From: Candidatus Gastranaerophilales bacterium | Lineage (GTDB): Bacteria; Cyanobacteriota; Vampirovibrionia; Gastranaerophilales; Gastranaerophilaceae | Assembly: GCA_944322755.1 (NCBI GenBank) | Contig: CALUPY010000021.1 | Coordinates: forward strand, 1-43,586 | Reading direction: 5' to 3' | DNA length: 43,586 nt | Part shown: one piece after another, positions 26,179 through 34,635 of the stretch | Layout of the letters: every line of letters begins with the position of its first letter | How positions within the stretch are numbered: the stretch's first letter is position 1 | Program-made: the position numbers and the translations under genes | The notes under the pieces: generated by a model | What the model was told of the DNA's origin: nothing | Databases searched by the model: none | Seen by the model: only the letters and a program-made list of their open reading frames with translations

Positions 26179-26811
26179 ATGAGCAGAATCAGAGCAGTAA
26201 ATTATAGTGATGTGAGTATAACTAAATACCAAAATCCCCGCAATAAAAATGTCGCCTTTGGACAGGAAGCAGTTACAGTCCCCGTACGGGTTGCAACGAA
26301 AAGCACTTTCGCTGTTCTGGCAACCTCGGCAATTTTAATGCGTAACAAAATTGCAGCCTCCGGCTTATACAAGAATGCAGAAATGATTGCCCTGAGTATA
26401 TCAAAAGTTTTACAAAAAACCGGAAAAGAAGTTGCTGCAAGCTTCAGAAAAAAAACTCCGGAAATTCCTAAATTTTTAGAAGAAGAAAAAGCTATCATTG
26501 CCAAATACAAAAAACATGTCGGAGATGAAGAAAAAATATTCAATATTCTCCAGGAACATGGTCTGAATGATGAGAGCATGAATTACATAAAAGAAACATC
26601 CAGAATGATGAAGTCTAAAAGTAAAAGCGCAATGTCTCTCAGAGAACATCTAAAAATAGCACTCAATAAAGAAACACCTTTTGAAGTGATTGAAGATCTT
26701 TTGACACGCTCTGCAATGTACAGAAAAATATGGAAACTCGATTACGTGCGTGAAAAAAATAATACAGAATTGGCAAATCTTCTTTTGAACAGAAAAGTCG
26801 TAACTGCATAA
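26179..26811 (+). CDS. Hypothetical protein, helical, possible single hydrophobic segment
   Basis: Unrecognised 210-residue protein. I use the ATG at 26179 because AAAGGG lies just upstream; an in-frame ATG at 26149 lacks one. The N-terminus is polar and contains NKNVAFGQE at about 23-31. An N-x-x-F-G element near the N-terminus seems common in predicted proteins of gut Gastranaerophilales, though I cannot verify that here. A hydrophobic stretch (FAVLATSAILM) follows, then a long K/E-rich helical remainder with no catalytic motif. A perfect TATAAT at 26130-26135 may be its -10. It ends 25 nt before bioB. Confidence 0.6.
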   Translation: MSRIRAVNYSDVSITKYQNPRNKNVAFGQEAVTVPVRVATKSTFAVLATSAILMRNKIAASGLYKNAEMIALSISKVLQKTGKEVAASFRKKTPEIPKFLEEEKAIIAKYKKHVGDEEKIFNILQEHGLNDESMNYIKETSRMMKSKSKSAMSLREHLKIALNKETPFEVIEDLLTRSAMYRKIWKLDYVREKNNTELANLLLNRKVVTA

Positions 26812-26820
26812 ATATACTTT

Positions 26821-26829
26821 TGTTATAAT
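26821..26829 (+). promoter_or_regulatory. Extended -10 promoter of bioB, probably leaderless
   Basis: TGTTATAAT is a perfect extended -10 (TGn + TATAAT). Just 7 nt of A/T separate it from the bioB ATG, so the transcript should start at the start codon. No -35 of note and no Shine-Dalgarno are present. Confidence 0.65.
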
Positions 26830-26836
26830 AAATATT

Positions 26837-27754
26837 ATGAACAAAAGTTATTTATTAAATCTGTATAATCTTGAGCTTAGGGAGCTGTTAAAAAAATCTG
26901 CGGAATTCATGACGAACAATATTGAATTTTGCTCTCTTGTGAATGCAAGAAACGGTAAATGCTCCCAGGACTGTAAATACTGCGCCCAAAGCTCTCATTA
27001 CAGAACAGAAATAGACTCTTTCCCGCTTCTGGATACAGAAACTGTTAAAAATGCGGCAATAGATGCAAAAATACATAAAGCCTCACGGTTTTCTGTTGTC
27101 ACCTCCGGGAAAACCCCGGATGAAAGCGATTTTGACCGCATGATTGAAATGATAAAAGAAATAAATAAAATTGACGGTCTGGAAAGCTGTGCATCTATCG
27201 GTATATTAAATGAAGAACAGGCTCAAAAACTTGCTCAAGCCGGGCTAAAAAGATTTCACCACAATATCAATACTTGTAAATCTTATTATCCAAAAATTTG
27301 CACAACTCATACATATGAAGAGCGAATTAATACCTGCAGACTTGTAAAAAAATACGGTATGGAGCTTTGCTGCGGTGTAATTTTAGGTATGGGGGAAACA
27401 GTTGAACAGCGTATTGAAATGGCGCTTGAACTTTCTGAAATACAACCTGATTCAATCCCGATTAATATACTTATGCCAATACCGAAAACACCTTTTGAAA
27501 ATTATTATGACAAAATTGATGAAGAAAATATATTAAGAACACTTGCTGTATTTAAAATAGCAAACCCGTCATCAGTCTTGCGTTTTTGCGGAGGCAGAAT
27601 GAGACTCTCAGAAGAGAATCAGGAACTTGCGCTAAAATATTGCGTTGAGGGAATTTTGACCGGGAATTATCTTACAACTACCGGAAAAAAACCTGAAGAG
27701 GATTTAAAAACTATTGAAAAACTGGGGAAAAAATTATTATGTACGACTATATAA
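26837..27754 (+). CDS. bioB: Biotin synthase
   Basis: Radical-SAM sulfur insertion enzyme turning dethiobiotin into biotin. The cluster motif CSQDCKYC gives C42, C46 and C49 (CX3CX2C), followed by AQSSHY, typical of BioB. Further landmarks are FSVVTSGKTP, HHNINTCKSYYPKICTTHT (in two blocks) and CCGVILGMGE. The 305 residues are slightly short of the E. coli protein but complete. It overlaps ruvA by 16 nt in another frame, so the two are cotranscribed. No other bio genes or BirA sites are visible. Product biotin serves the acetyl-CoA carboxylase encoded in part at 1307-3131. Confidence 0.93.
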   Translation: MNKSYLLNLYNLELRELLKKSAEFMTNNIEFCSLVNARNGKCSQDCKYCAQSSHYRTEIDSFPLLDTETVKNAAIDAKIHKASRFSVVTSGKTPDESDFDRMIEMIKEINKIDGLESCASIGILNEEQAQKLAQAGLKRFHHNINTCKSYYPKICTTHTYEERINTCRLVKKYGMELCCGVILGMGETVEQRIEMALELSEIQPDSIPINILMPIPKTPFENYYDKIDEENILRTLAVFKIANPSSVLRFCGGRMRLSEENQELALKYCVEGILTGNYLTTTGKKPEEDLKTIEKLGKKLLCTTI

Positions 27755-28374
27755 AAGGCACACTGGTTTCCAAACAAAGTGCAAAAAATGCCTCAATTAT
27801 TGTTGAATGTAACAATATTGGATACCTGATAAACACCACACTAAGAACTGTCAATCTTGCAGGTGAAGAAAATTCGGAAATAAAAATGTATACAACGCTA
27901 ATTCACAGAGAAGATTCAATGACTCTATGCGGGTTTTTAAGCAGAGAAGACAGAGATATTTTTAATATATTGCTTAGTGTTTCCGGTGTAGGGATGAAGG
28001 TTGCTCTTGTACTTCTGGATGAGTTTTCGGGCTATGACTTGATTTCTGCGGTAATACGGGGAGACCACAAAGAACTGTCCCGTGCAAAAGGAGTCGGGCC
28101 CAAAATGGCACAAAAAATTGTTATAGAACTTAAAGATAAACTTATTAACTGGCAAAAAACAGCTCCTGTTGATATTTCAGATATAAAAGATTCAACAGAT
28201 GAAAAGAATATTTCAGGCGAATGTGTGTCGGAAGTTCAGGCTGTACTTCTCTCACTGGGATATTCCCCGGAGGAGACAAAAAAAGCAATAAAACTGGCTC
28301 TGAACTCTACAGAAAAAACCGATTCATCAGAGGAAATACTGAAAGAAGCTTTGAGATATCTGGCGCAAAATTAA
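27739..28374 (+). CDS. ruvA: Holliday junction branch migration protein RuvA
   Basis: DNA-binding tetramer that holds Holliday junctions for the RuvB motor. Domain I (MYDYIKGTLVSKQ, then IHREDSMTLCGFLSRED) is followed by helix-hairpin-helix repeats (LLSVSGVGMKVALVLL and AKGVGPKMAQKIVIELKDK), then a flexible linker and a C-terminal RuvB-binding domain (SEVQAVLLSLGYSPEETKKA). 211 residues is normal. The start lies inside bioB; no closer in-frame ATG matches the family. ruvB and ruvC are not adjacent. Confidence 0.94.
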   Translation: MYDYIKGTLVSKQSAKNASIIVECNNIGYLINTTLRTVNLAGEENSEIKMYTTLIHREDSMTLCGFLSREDRDIFNILLSVSGVGMKVALVLLDEFSGYDLISAVIRGDHKELSRAKGVGPKMAQKIVIELKDKLINWQKTAPVDISDIKDSTDEKNISGECVSEVQAVLLSLGYSPEETKKAIKLALNSTEKTDSSEEILKEALRYLAQN

Positions 28375-28408
28375 AAAAGGAAAACGAAGTCAGCTTTTAA
28401 ACATTCAA

Positions 28409-29497
28409 TTACAGCTGAGAATGGATGTTTGCGTTGTTATTTTTGTTGTATACAAATGCAAGAATTTCTGCAACAGCAACATATAAATCTGGAGGAATTA
28501 CGCTGTCAACCGGAACCAGTTTGTAGAGTGCTCTTGCAAGAGGTTTGTTTTCAACAATAGGCACGTTATTTGCTTTAGCGATTTCTCTGATTTTAAAAGC
28601 CATGTAATCCACGCCTTTTGCAACAACAATCGGTGCAGCTGCTTTGCTTCTGTCATATTTTATTGCAACAGAAAAATGAGTAGGATTTGCGACTACGACA
28701 TCTGCCTGCGGAACTGCGCTCATCATCTTTTGTTTCATAAACTGCATTTGGGCAGATCTGATTTTTGATTTGATTATCGGATCCCCTTCCATGTTTTTGT
28801 ATTCATCTTTTATTTCTTGTTTGGTCATTTTTATGGACTTTTCATATTCATGTTCCTGATATTTTTTATCAAGAAATCCGAGAATCAGCATTGCTACACA
28901 CATGTTTACAACCATGTTGATAATAATGCTCCCAAGCACCATAAATGCCGTGTTTATATCAACACCCAAAAGCCCGAAAAGCTCATCTTTCCTGCTATTT
29001 ACAACCGAATAACCGCAATATCCGATTACACCCATTTTAAAGAAAGATTTTGCCATTTCTACCATATTTCTGGGCTCAAACGGATTAAACATCTTTTTTA
29101 ACCCGTTCATAATACTGCTCATTGTAAATTTATCGAGTTTAGGCTTGATTTTTTCGACCGCAAAAAGAGGTCCCACCTGCATTCTGATTATTATTGCAGT
29201 AACGACCATGATTGCCAGCAGAAACGGAAGCAGTATTTCTCCGCTCAACTTTGCAAATGGCGCAAGCATTGCTATTATGTCATTTGTTTCAATATCACTG
29301 GGCTTTATATGAGTAAAGGTATATTCCAGCAAAATTTTTAGTTTTTCAAGGATGTACGAAGAAAGACCAATAAGAATACCAACGCCTGCACTGATAGTAA
29401 GAGCCGATATCATATCCTGGCTTTTTGCAATATTCCCTTTTTTACGTTCCTCCTGCCGTCGCTTGGGGGTTGCGTCTTCTGTTCTTTCTCCTGCCAT
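28409..29497 (-). CDS. flhB: Flagellar-type export protein FlhB
   Basis: Switch protein of the flagellar type III export gate. Four membrane spans (about 28-60, 80-110, 145-165, 180-208) precede a cytoplasmic domain with the self-cleaving NPTH at 271-274 and FSVAIKYD after it. The stretch VAKGVDYMAFKIREIA and ENKPLARALYKLV is the canonical FlhB C-terminal domain. 362 residues is usual. It is the last gene of fliP-fliQ-fliR-flhB. FlhA, normally next, is missing here; the convergent ruvA is only 34 nt away. Injectisome SctU is a less likely alternative. Confidence 0.9.
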   Translation of the reverse strand: MAGERTEDATPKRRQEERKKGNIAKSQDMISALTISAGVGILIGLSSYILEKLKILLEYTFTHIKPSDIETNDIIAMLAPFAKLSGEILLPFLLAIMVVTAIIIRMQVGPLFAVEKIKPKLDKFTMSSIMNGLKKMFNPFEPRNMVEMAKSFFKMGVIGYCGYSVVNSRKDELFGLLGVDINTAFMVLGSIIINMVVNMCVAMLILGFLDKKYQEHEYEKSIKMTKQEIKDEYKNMEGDPIIKSKIRSAQMQFMKQKMMSAVPQADVVVANPTHFSVAIKYDRSKAAAPIVVAKGVDYMAFKIREIAKANNVPIVENKPLARALYKLVPVDSVIPPDLYVAVAEILAFVYNKNNNANIHSQL

Positions 29498-29503
29498 TTA
29501 ACC

Positions 29504-30289
29504 TCACACAAAGATTTCAAGTAGATTTTTCAAATACGACTCAATTATATTTACCAGATAAGTTATTGTCGGAGATAAGAACATCAGTATCAGAACAAAT
29601 CCGACATAAACTTTCAAAGGTATTGCCACCATGAATATGTTCATTTGCGGCATCATTTTTGACATAAAGCCCATCAAAACTTCTGATACAAACATAACAC
29701 AGAATATCGGCAAAATCACGCTTATGGATATTGCGAACATTGCGGCAGACATATGCAAAATCTGTGCAACCATAGAAGGCGTAAACACAAAATCAATCCC
29801 CGGAGGAAATGTTTTGTAGCTCTGATAAAGAGCGTGAAAAAGCCACTGATGTGCATTTAATGCAATAAAAACCATTGTCGTTACAAGAAGATAAAACTGG
29901 GATACTATTTGTAAATTGTTTCCTGTTATAGGGTCCAATACCTGACTCATTGACAGACCTATCTGCATGCTTATAAATTCACCGCCCATTTGAACTGCAG
30001 CAAAAATAAAATTAGCAACAAAACCTATTATAAACCCTATAGCAAATTCTCTCAGCAAAAACACAATCAGTTCAGGCACCGATAATGGGACATTAAATCC
30101 TGTTGTCGCAGAAACTATGGGAAAAAGAATAAAGCTTATTATAGCAATAAACCAGATTTTTACCTGCGCAGGTATAGGATACGTTGAGAACAAAGGAGCA
30201 GACATAATCAACCCGCTGATTCTTGTGAGAATTATCACAAAAATTACGATATTTTTTGGAGATAGTAGTGTGAGTAAATCTGGCTGCAT
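29504..30289 (-). CDS. fliR: Flagellar-type export protein FliR
   Basis: Inner-membrane export-gate component that packs against the FliP/FliQ spiral. It has 261 residues with about six hydrophobic spans. Family blocks are FVIILTRISGLIMSAPLFS near the N-terminus, GEFISMQIGLSMSQVLDP in the centre and a C-terminal PQMNIFMVAIPLKVYVG. It is 6 nt upstream of flhB and 14 nt downstream of fliQ, so translation is likely coupled. The order matches flagellar clusters. Confidence 0.9.
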   Translation of the reverse strand: MQPDLLTLLSPKNIVIFVIILTRISGLIMSAPLFSTYPIPAQVKIWFIAIISFILFPIVSATTGFNVPLSVPELIVFLLREFAIGFIIGFVANFIFAAVQMGGEFISMQIGLSMSQVLDPITGNNLQIVSQFYLLVTTMVFIALNAHQWLFHALYQSYKTFPPGIDFVFTPSMVAQILHMSAAMFAISISVILPIFCVMFVSEVLMGFMSKMMPQMNIFMVAIPLKVYVGFVLILMFLSPTITYLVNIIESYLKNLLEIFV

Positions 30290-30303
30290 TCTTTATCCTG
30301 ACT

Positions 30304-30573
30304 TTAGTGAATCAATTCTGTCATATAACCGAACATTTCCTCGGTTCTTGAGATGAGTACATTCAGCATCCATGGCATAAGAATAATCATAGTAATTACT
30401 CCTACAATAATCTTCGGAACAAATGTAAGCGTAGACTCCTGAATTTGGGTTACCGCCTGAAAAATACTGATTAATAGACCGACCACCATACTGATAACCA
30501 GCACGGGAGAAGATAAAAGAAGTATCAGTATAAGCATATTCTGGGTTATTGTTAAAAATTGAATATCTTCCAT
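30304..30573 (-). CDS. fliQ: Flagellar-type export protein FliQ
   Basis: Small export-gate subunit (89 residues) with two membrane helices joined by a short loop. The conserved stretches are LILLLSSPVLVISMVVGLLI, FQAVTQIQESTLTFVPKI and the second helix VGVITMIILMPWML. It lies between fliP (12 nt) and fliR (14 nt). Length and pattern are diagnostic. Confidence 0.92.
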   Translation of the reverse strand: MEDIQFLTITQNMLILILLLSSPVLVISMVVGLLISIFQAVTQIQESTLTFVPKIIVGVITMIILMPWMLNVLISRTEEMFGYMTELIH

Positions 30574-30585
30574 CTGTATTTTTCC

Positions 30586-31356
30586 TTATGTAATAAATCC
30601 TTCAAGCAGCGTTTTCGTCACTAAATACCATCCGTCTATCATTACAAACAGTATCAGCTTAAACGGAGTCGCAACCGTTGCGGGCGGCAGGAACAACATA
30701 CCCATTGAAACAAGTATACTTGCCACTACAATATCTATAACAAGAAACGGCATAAAGATTACAAAACCTATTTTGAAAGATGTTTTTAATTCACTGATAA
30801 CAAAAGCGGGAATGAGTGTATAAGTCGGAACATCCTTCCAGTTCTTGGGTTTGTCAATTTTTGCCATTGTCAAAAACAGCCCGAGTTCTTTTTCTTCAGT
30901 GTGCTGAATCATAAACTCACGTAGGGGTTGAACGCCTTTTTCCAGCGCAACCTGCTGTGTAATTTGGTTGTTCATATATGGTTTGACTGCTGTTTCGTTA
31001 ATTTTATTAAATGTTGGCGCCATGACAAAAAAAGTAAGTATAAGAGCAAGTCCGGCAAGCACCTGGTTCGGAGGAAGTGTTGCAAGCCCGATAGCCTGAC
31101 GCGTAAGAGCAAGCACTATAATAATTCGTATAAATGCCGTTGTCATAATAAAAATACTCGGAGCAAGTGTAAGTATAGTCAATAATATAAGAATCTGAAC
31201 ACCCTGAGTAAATTCCTGAGGCGTGTTTGCATTAGTCATTCCGACTGTTATATTCGGAAATGCAACTGCTGCATGAACAGCTGTGGATGTAATAAAGGTT
31301 GTTATAAAAGCAACCAGTACTTTCAGCGTGTTTTTTAATATTCCTGACGAACTCAT
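30586..31356 (-). CDS. fliP: Flagellar-type export protein FliP
   Basis: Core subunit of the export gate. Its N-terminus is a cleavable-type signal (LVAFITTFITSTAVHAA, about 13-29), a feature of flagellar FliP more than of injectisome homologs. Conserved blocks are FIRIIIVLALTRQAIGL, LPPNQVLAGLALILTFFVMAP and the C-terminal MGMLFLPPATVATPFKL. 256 residues is typical. GGGAGAGGA is 2-3 nt from the ATG. First gene of the four-gene cluster; no fliO, fliN or fliM homolog precedes it. Confidence 0.93.
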   Translation of the reverse strand: MSSSGILKNTLKVLVAFITTFITSTAVHAAVAFPNITVGMTNANTPQEFTQGVQILILLTILTLAPSIFIMTTAFIRIIIVLALTRQAIGLATLPPNQVLAGLALILTFFVMAPTFNKINETAVKPYMNNQITQQVALEKGVQPLREFMIQHTEEKELGLFLTMAKIDKPKNWKDVPTYTLIPAFVISELKTSFKIGFVIFMPFLVIDIVVASILVSMGMLFLPPATVATPFKLILFVMIDGWYLVTKTLLEGFIT

Positions 31357-31635
31357 TTCCTCTCCCTGTTAATTATTTTTATAGACAATATCCCAATATA
31401 CAATTTATTTTATCTTATTTTTTGCATAAAGACTATTTCTTTACCAAACTTAAATTCTTATGGAGGAAATATCTCGACAGGAAAACTTTAGAAATAACCG
31501 GACAAATTACATTTTTTATTATTTAAATTTTATAAAAACAATAATTCTTAATTATTTTTTACTAAAGAAATATTACAAACTTAGCAAAAAAACCTCTTTT
31601 ATAGTGTTAAGTAACTGGAAATAAGTTTACACATG
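31357..31635. other. Very AT-rich intergenic region
   Basis: Upstream of both fliP (minus) and the 53-aa ORF (plus). It is dominated by A/T runs and contains no ORF I trust. A promoter for fliP must lie here, but no hexamer pair stands out. The only clear element is the promoter at its downstream edge. Confidence 0.5.
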
Positions 31636-31644
31636 TGATATAAT
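31636..31644 (+). promoter_or_regulatory. Extended -10 promoter of the 53-aa ORF
   Basis: TGATATAAT is a perfect extended -10; TGGAAA lies 17 nt upstream as a weak -35. The -10 extension overlaps CACATGTG (31630-31637), an 8-bp palindrome that may be an operator. The predicted start is about 47 nt before the ATG at 31698. Confidence 0.55.
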
Positions 31645-31697
31645 GCATGAAAATGTGTGTTCGGTTTCATTCATTTAAAAAAGCAGAAGGAGGTCTC

Positions 31698-31859
31698 ATG
31701 GCTATTCTCACTACGCAGGCTACGCAGAAAAAAGAATTCAAATCAAAATTCAATGATGAATTTGAAAAGTACCTGAAACGCCAGTGTTTAAAAACAACGT
31801 TCAACGGTCTTGAACTTGAAACATTCAGCTGGTACAAAAAAATGCTGGGTCTTGTATAA
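31698..31859 (+). CDS. 53-residue hypothetical protein
   Basis: Starts MAILTTQATQKKEF and ends YKKMLGLV; K/F/E-rich, no membrane segment, likely helical. The ATG at 31698 has a strong AGAAGGAGG ribosome-binding site 4-6 nt upstream, so I prefer it over an earlier in-frame ATG (31647). A good extended -10 promoter lies before it. It ends 6 nt before the convergent nitroreductase stop. The expression signals make a real, possibly abundant small protein likely. I recognise no family. Confidence 0.68.
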   Translation: MAILTTQATQKKEFKSKFNDEFEKYLKRQCLKTTFNGLELETFSWYKKMLGLV

Positions 31860-31865
31860 ATCAGA

Positions 31866-32498
31866 CTAAGCTAATATTTTCATCACTTCTGACAGTGGTT
31901 TTTTCGGTGGAGATTTAAAGTTGCTATGTTCCGGTATTCCCACTGTTAATAAAGAGATAATTTTTGATTTTTCATCCAGATTCAAGATTTCTTTGAATTT
32001 TTTGTAAGCAACAATAGGTGCACAGAGCCAACATGTTCCATAACCTAATGCGTGTGCAGCAAGGGACATGTTCTCTATTGCTGCGCCAATACTTAAAAGT
32101 GAAGAATTCGGACGCATTAAAGAGATTTCGTCCTCCGGATAATTATTTTCCCTAAGTATTGCAGAAACAAAAGATTTTCTTTCTTTTTCTATTACCGCAA
32201 TTACAACCGGAGCTTTGACAAAGAATCCAGAATAATATTTATACAAATTCAGTTTATTTTTATTTTCTTCTGTAGTTTCGAGCTCTGATATTTCGTCATA
32301 CATATCTGTCACTGCGTCGAACATTCCTTTTTTTATATCAGGATTATAAATTGCAATGAATTCCCAGTTCTGTGAATTAGTTGCACTGGGTGCAAGCCGT
32401 CCTGCATCTATAATCCTGTGTATATCACTAACAGGAGGTAGGTCGGTTTTATACTTTCTGATAGTTTTTCTTGTAGTAAGAACTTCAAAAAATTCCAT
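31866..32498 (-). CDS. Nitroreductase family protein
   Basis: FMN-dependent oxidoreductase of 210 residues. TTRKTIRKYKTDLPP and APSATNSQNWEFIAI are the FMN phosphate- and ring-contact regions, and AAHALGYGTCWLCAP the central family block; GIPEH near the end completes the fold. The physiological substrate (quinone, flavin or nitro compound) cannot be told. AAGGAG is at ideal spacing. It is head-to-head with the VWA gene with only 24 nt between start codons, so their promoters must sit in each other's 5' coding sequence or within that gap. Confidence 0.88.
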   Translation of the reverse strand: MEFFEVLTTRKTIRKYKTDLPPVSDIHRIIDAGRLAPSATNSQNWEFIAIYNPDIKKGMFDAVTDMYDEISELETTEENKNKLNLYKYYSGFFVKAPVVIAVIEKERKSFVSAILRENNYPEDEISLMRPNSSLLSIGAAIENMSLAAHALGYGTCWLCAPIVAYKKFKEILNLDEKSKIISLLTVGIPEHSNFKSPPKKPLSEVMKILA

Positions 32499-32522
32499 AT
32501 TATTTACTCCTTAGGTAATCAG

Positions 32523-33224
32523 ATGAAAAAACTTATCACACTTTTAACATTAATATTTTTTTTCTCAAATGTGAATACATCATTTGGTGAAAATTTGAAA
32601 AAAGTAAGCACTAATCAAAATGAAATGGTCCTTTTCATAGTGGATTTTTCAAACAGTATGTCCGAAAAGATAAAGGATGTGAAAAAAATTGATATGGTGC
32701 TTGACACGGTCACAGAACTGCTCCCTTCAATACCCCCTGACAAACGAATCGGACTCAGGGTTTACGGACACAAAAGCGGAATTTTTGCCATGCAAGCTTG
32801 CAAAGCCAGCACTCTGCTTGTTCCTGTCACCAAAAATTCTGCATCATCAATCAGAAATGCCCTGTTTTCTTTAAGTCCGTCAGGCTGGACACCTATTACT
32901 TACTCGCTAAAACAGGCTGTTGCAAACGACTTTGGAACATTTACCGGGAAAAAAAGAATTATACTGCTCTCTGACGGCGGTGAAAACTGTGATGAAAGTC
33001 CATGCGATTATGCAATGGAACTCATAAAAACAAGAGATGATATCTCAATTGATGTCATAGCATTTAATATAACAGACCAGGAAGCGAACAATCAGCTAAA
33101 ATGCGCAGCACTGGCAACTTACGGAAAATTTTACACCGCAAATACAGCAGCACAGCTTTTAAACAGCCTGTCAAAATCTTTGAATATTCAAACAGATGTA
33201 CAGGGGGTAATTATACAGCACTAA
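32523..33224 (+). CDS. Secreted von Willebrand factor A domain protein
   Basis: Exported protein with a signal peptide (residues 1-22, SFG cleavage region) and a single VWA domain. The metal-ion site is intact: DFSNS (D41, S43, S45), a threonine in SPSGWTPITYSL and DGGENCDE. Four or more cysteines (as in ACKAST and CDESPC) suggest disulfides outside the cytoplasm. VWA domains of this sort bind proteins through Mg. No transmembrane anchor follows, so it may be periplasmic or released. Ends shortly before a strong terminator. Confidence 0.83.
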   Translation: MKKLITLLTLIFFFSNVNTSFGENLKKVSTNQNEMVLFIVDFSNSMSEKIKDVKKIDMVLDTVTELLPSIPPDKRIGLRVYGHKSGIFAMQACKASTLLVPVTKNSASSIRNALFSLSPSGWTPITYSLKQAVANDFGTFTGKKRIILLSDGGENCDESPCDYAMELIKTRDDISIDVIAFNITDQEANNQLKCAALATYGKFYTANTAAQLLNSLSKSLNIQTDVQGVIIQH

Positions 33225-33232
33225 AAAGATAC

Positions 33233-33272
33233 AGAAATTCCGGTATTATAATGTACCGGAATTTCTAAACTT
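33233..33272 (+). terminator. Strong bidirectional terminator
   Basis: AGAAATTCCGGTA (33233-33245) and TACCGGAATTTCT (33254-33266) make a perfect 13-bp stem with an 8-nt loop. AAAC then TTTTTT follows on the plus strand, and GTATC then TTTTT on the minus strand. It separates the convergent VWA and NTF2-like genes and can stop both. Confidence 0.85.
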
Positions 33273-33310
33273 TTTTAAAGAATTAAAACATAAAAAGCGT
33301 TCAAATCAAT

Positions 33311-33787
33311 TTATTTCTTATTCGCTTTCGCTTTTCTAAGAATTGCAGTCTGTTTTGTATACATCATTTCTTCTTTGATTTTCATATTTCCGTTTGCATC
33401 AGTTCCAATAACAAAATGTGCCGGAAGTTTGTAATCACTGGTTGACGGCTGTCTCTGGCAGGTTATTTTGTAGTCATTTCCTACTTTTGTTACTTTTCTG
33501 TCAGTATAGAAGTTTTTGTATTTGTTTAATTTAGCCAGATTTGCGCCAATTTTAAGCTGTCTTGTATATTCTTTCATATCTGTCGTAACAGATTCAGTTT
33601 TTCCGTCAGGAAGCACAACAACCCTTATAATTTTCGCATTAGGTTCGTAATAATCTACTATTTTTGGGCTCTGGGCATTTGCGTCATTGACATATTTTGT
33701 AAAGAAAGAAAGAGCATCGTCGGCGGACATAGCGAATGCGCCGGAACCAATCAACAAAGCTGTTATTAATGTTAATATTTTTTTCAT
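33311..33787 (-). CDS. Secreted NTF2-like/ABC-type small protein
   Basis: 158-residue exported protein. The signal peptide (MKKILTLITALLIGSGAFA) ends at AFA. The remainder reads as one alpha+beta cone: a helix with FFTKYVNDANAQ, then strands with IRVVVLPDGKTE, DYKITCQRQP and HFVIGTDANGNMKI, as in NTF2-like folds. No catalytic residues can be assigned. AAAGGAG is 7 nt before the ATG. Function unknown; likely periplasmic. It shares a terminator with the convergent VWA gene. Confidence 0.62.
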   Translation of the reverse strand: MKKILTLITALLIGSGAFAMSADDALSFFTKYVNDANAQSPKIVDYYEPNAKIIRVVVLPDGKTESVTTDMKEYTRQLKIGANLAKLNKYKNFYTDRKVTKVGNDYKITCQRQPSTSDYKLPAHFVIGTDANGNMKIKEEMMYTKQTAILRKAKANKK

Positions 33788-33911
33788 CTGGTTTCTCCTT
33801 TGACTATTCTAAAATTATTCTTCCTCTTCTAAAAAGTTAAACTGTTTTTTTGTATAAATGTTCAGATTAAATTTTTATTCTTTAAAATTTTATTATGAGA
33901 CAGAACACAAA

Positions 33912-34547
33912 CTATATAATATTGTTTGCCTCAAGTTCTTTTCTGATTTTTACCAGCCCCGACTGAATGATTCTGGAAATTCTTGACGGAGATATATTAA
34001 AATCCTCTGAAAGTTCTCTGAGTTTTTTTTCCTGGAAGAATTTTGCTTCAATCAAATCCTTTTCCCTTTGCGGAAGTTTTTTTATAGCTTCTTTGATTCC
34101 CTGACTCAATTCCTGAAACAAAATATTCTCTTCCGGGGTTTTGCATGTATCTTTAATCTGGGTCGGATTTTCAGAATCTGCCATTTCGTCTATAGACAGA
34201 ATAGTTTTGTAAACAGCTTCTCTTATATCGTCATGATCTGCTTCTGTCGGTGTTTCGAGTTTTTTAGTTTTTAGAGAATACCATTTGTAACGTCTTCTTA
34301 CTTCGTTTCTGATTGCCCATTTTATGGCCGTTGAGATATAAGACTTATTATAATTCTCGATATTAGAGCTGGAGCACAGTTTGTGAACAACCTGCGTTCC
34401 TATATTAACAAACTCCGAATAATCTATAAGGTACGATGAAGATAGTTTTTTGAACTCAATTTTTGCTATGGTTTCAATCAAGTCGTTAAACTCTCGTAAA
34501 CTGGCCTGTATAGATTTTTTTGTGTTACTGTTCAAGTCAACCTGCAA
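33912..34547 (-). CDS. Sigma-70 family sigma factor (FliA/SigB-like size)
   Basis: RNA polymerase specificity factor of 211 residues. Region 2 is recognisable (SEFVNIGTQVVHKL, then SYISTAIKWAIRNEVRRRYK). Region 4 is clear: LPQREKDLIEAKFF, LRELSEDFNISPSRISRII, GLVKIRKEL. Region 1.1 is absent, as in alternative sigma factors. Presence of a flagellar cluster 2.5 kb away makes a FliA-type role attractive but unproven. The frame's only plausible start is TTG (34545-34547), with a stop a few codons upstream and no Shine-Dalgarno. Both features imply weak or regulated translation. No anti-sigma gene is adjacent. Confidence 0.82.
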   Translation of the reverse strand: MQVDLNSNTKKSIQASLREFNDLIETIAKIEFKKLSSSYLIDYSEFVNIGTQVVHKLCSSSNIENYNKSYISTAIKWAIRNEVRRRYKWYSLKTKKLETPTEADHDDIREAVYKTILSIDEMADSENPTQIKDTCKTPEENILFQELSQGIKEAIKKLPQREKDLIEAKFFQEKKLRELSEDFNISPSRISRIIQSGLVKIRKELEANNII

Positions 34548-34635
34548 TAAAGATAATTCTGCACTCTATATTATTATTGTAGATTAAAAAAATATTTATG
34601 CACAATATTCACTGCAAATATTAAAATATTTTAAT

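Noticed and set aside
34620-34635. 16-bp palindrome ATTAAAATATTTTAAT as an operator
   Set aside because: Purely A/T, in an AT-rich genome, and abutting the kinase stop codon; too weak to call a regulatory site or terminator.
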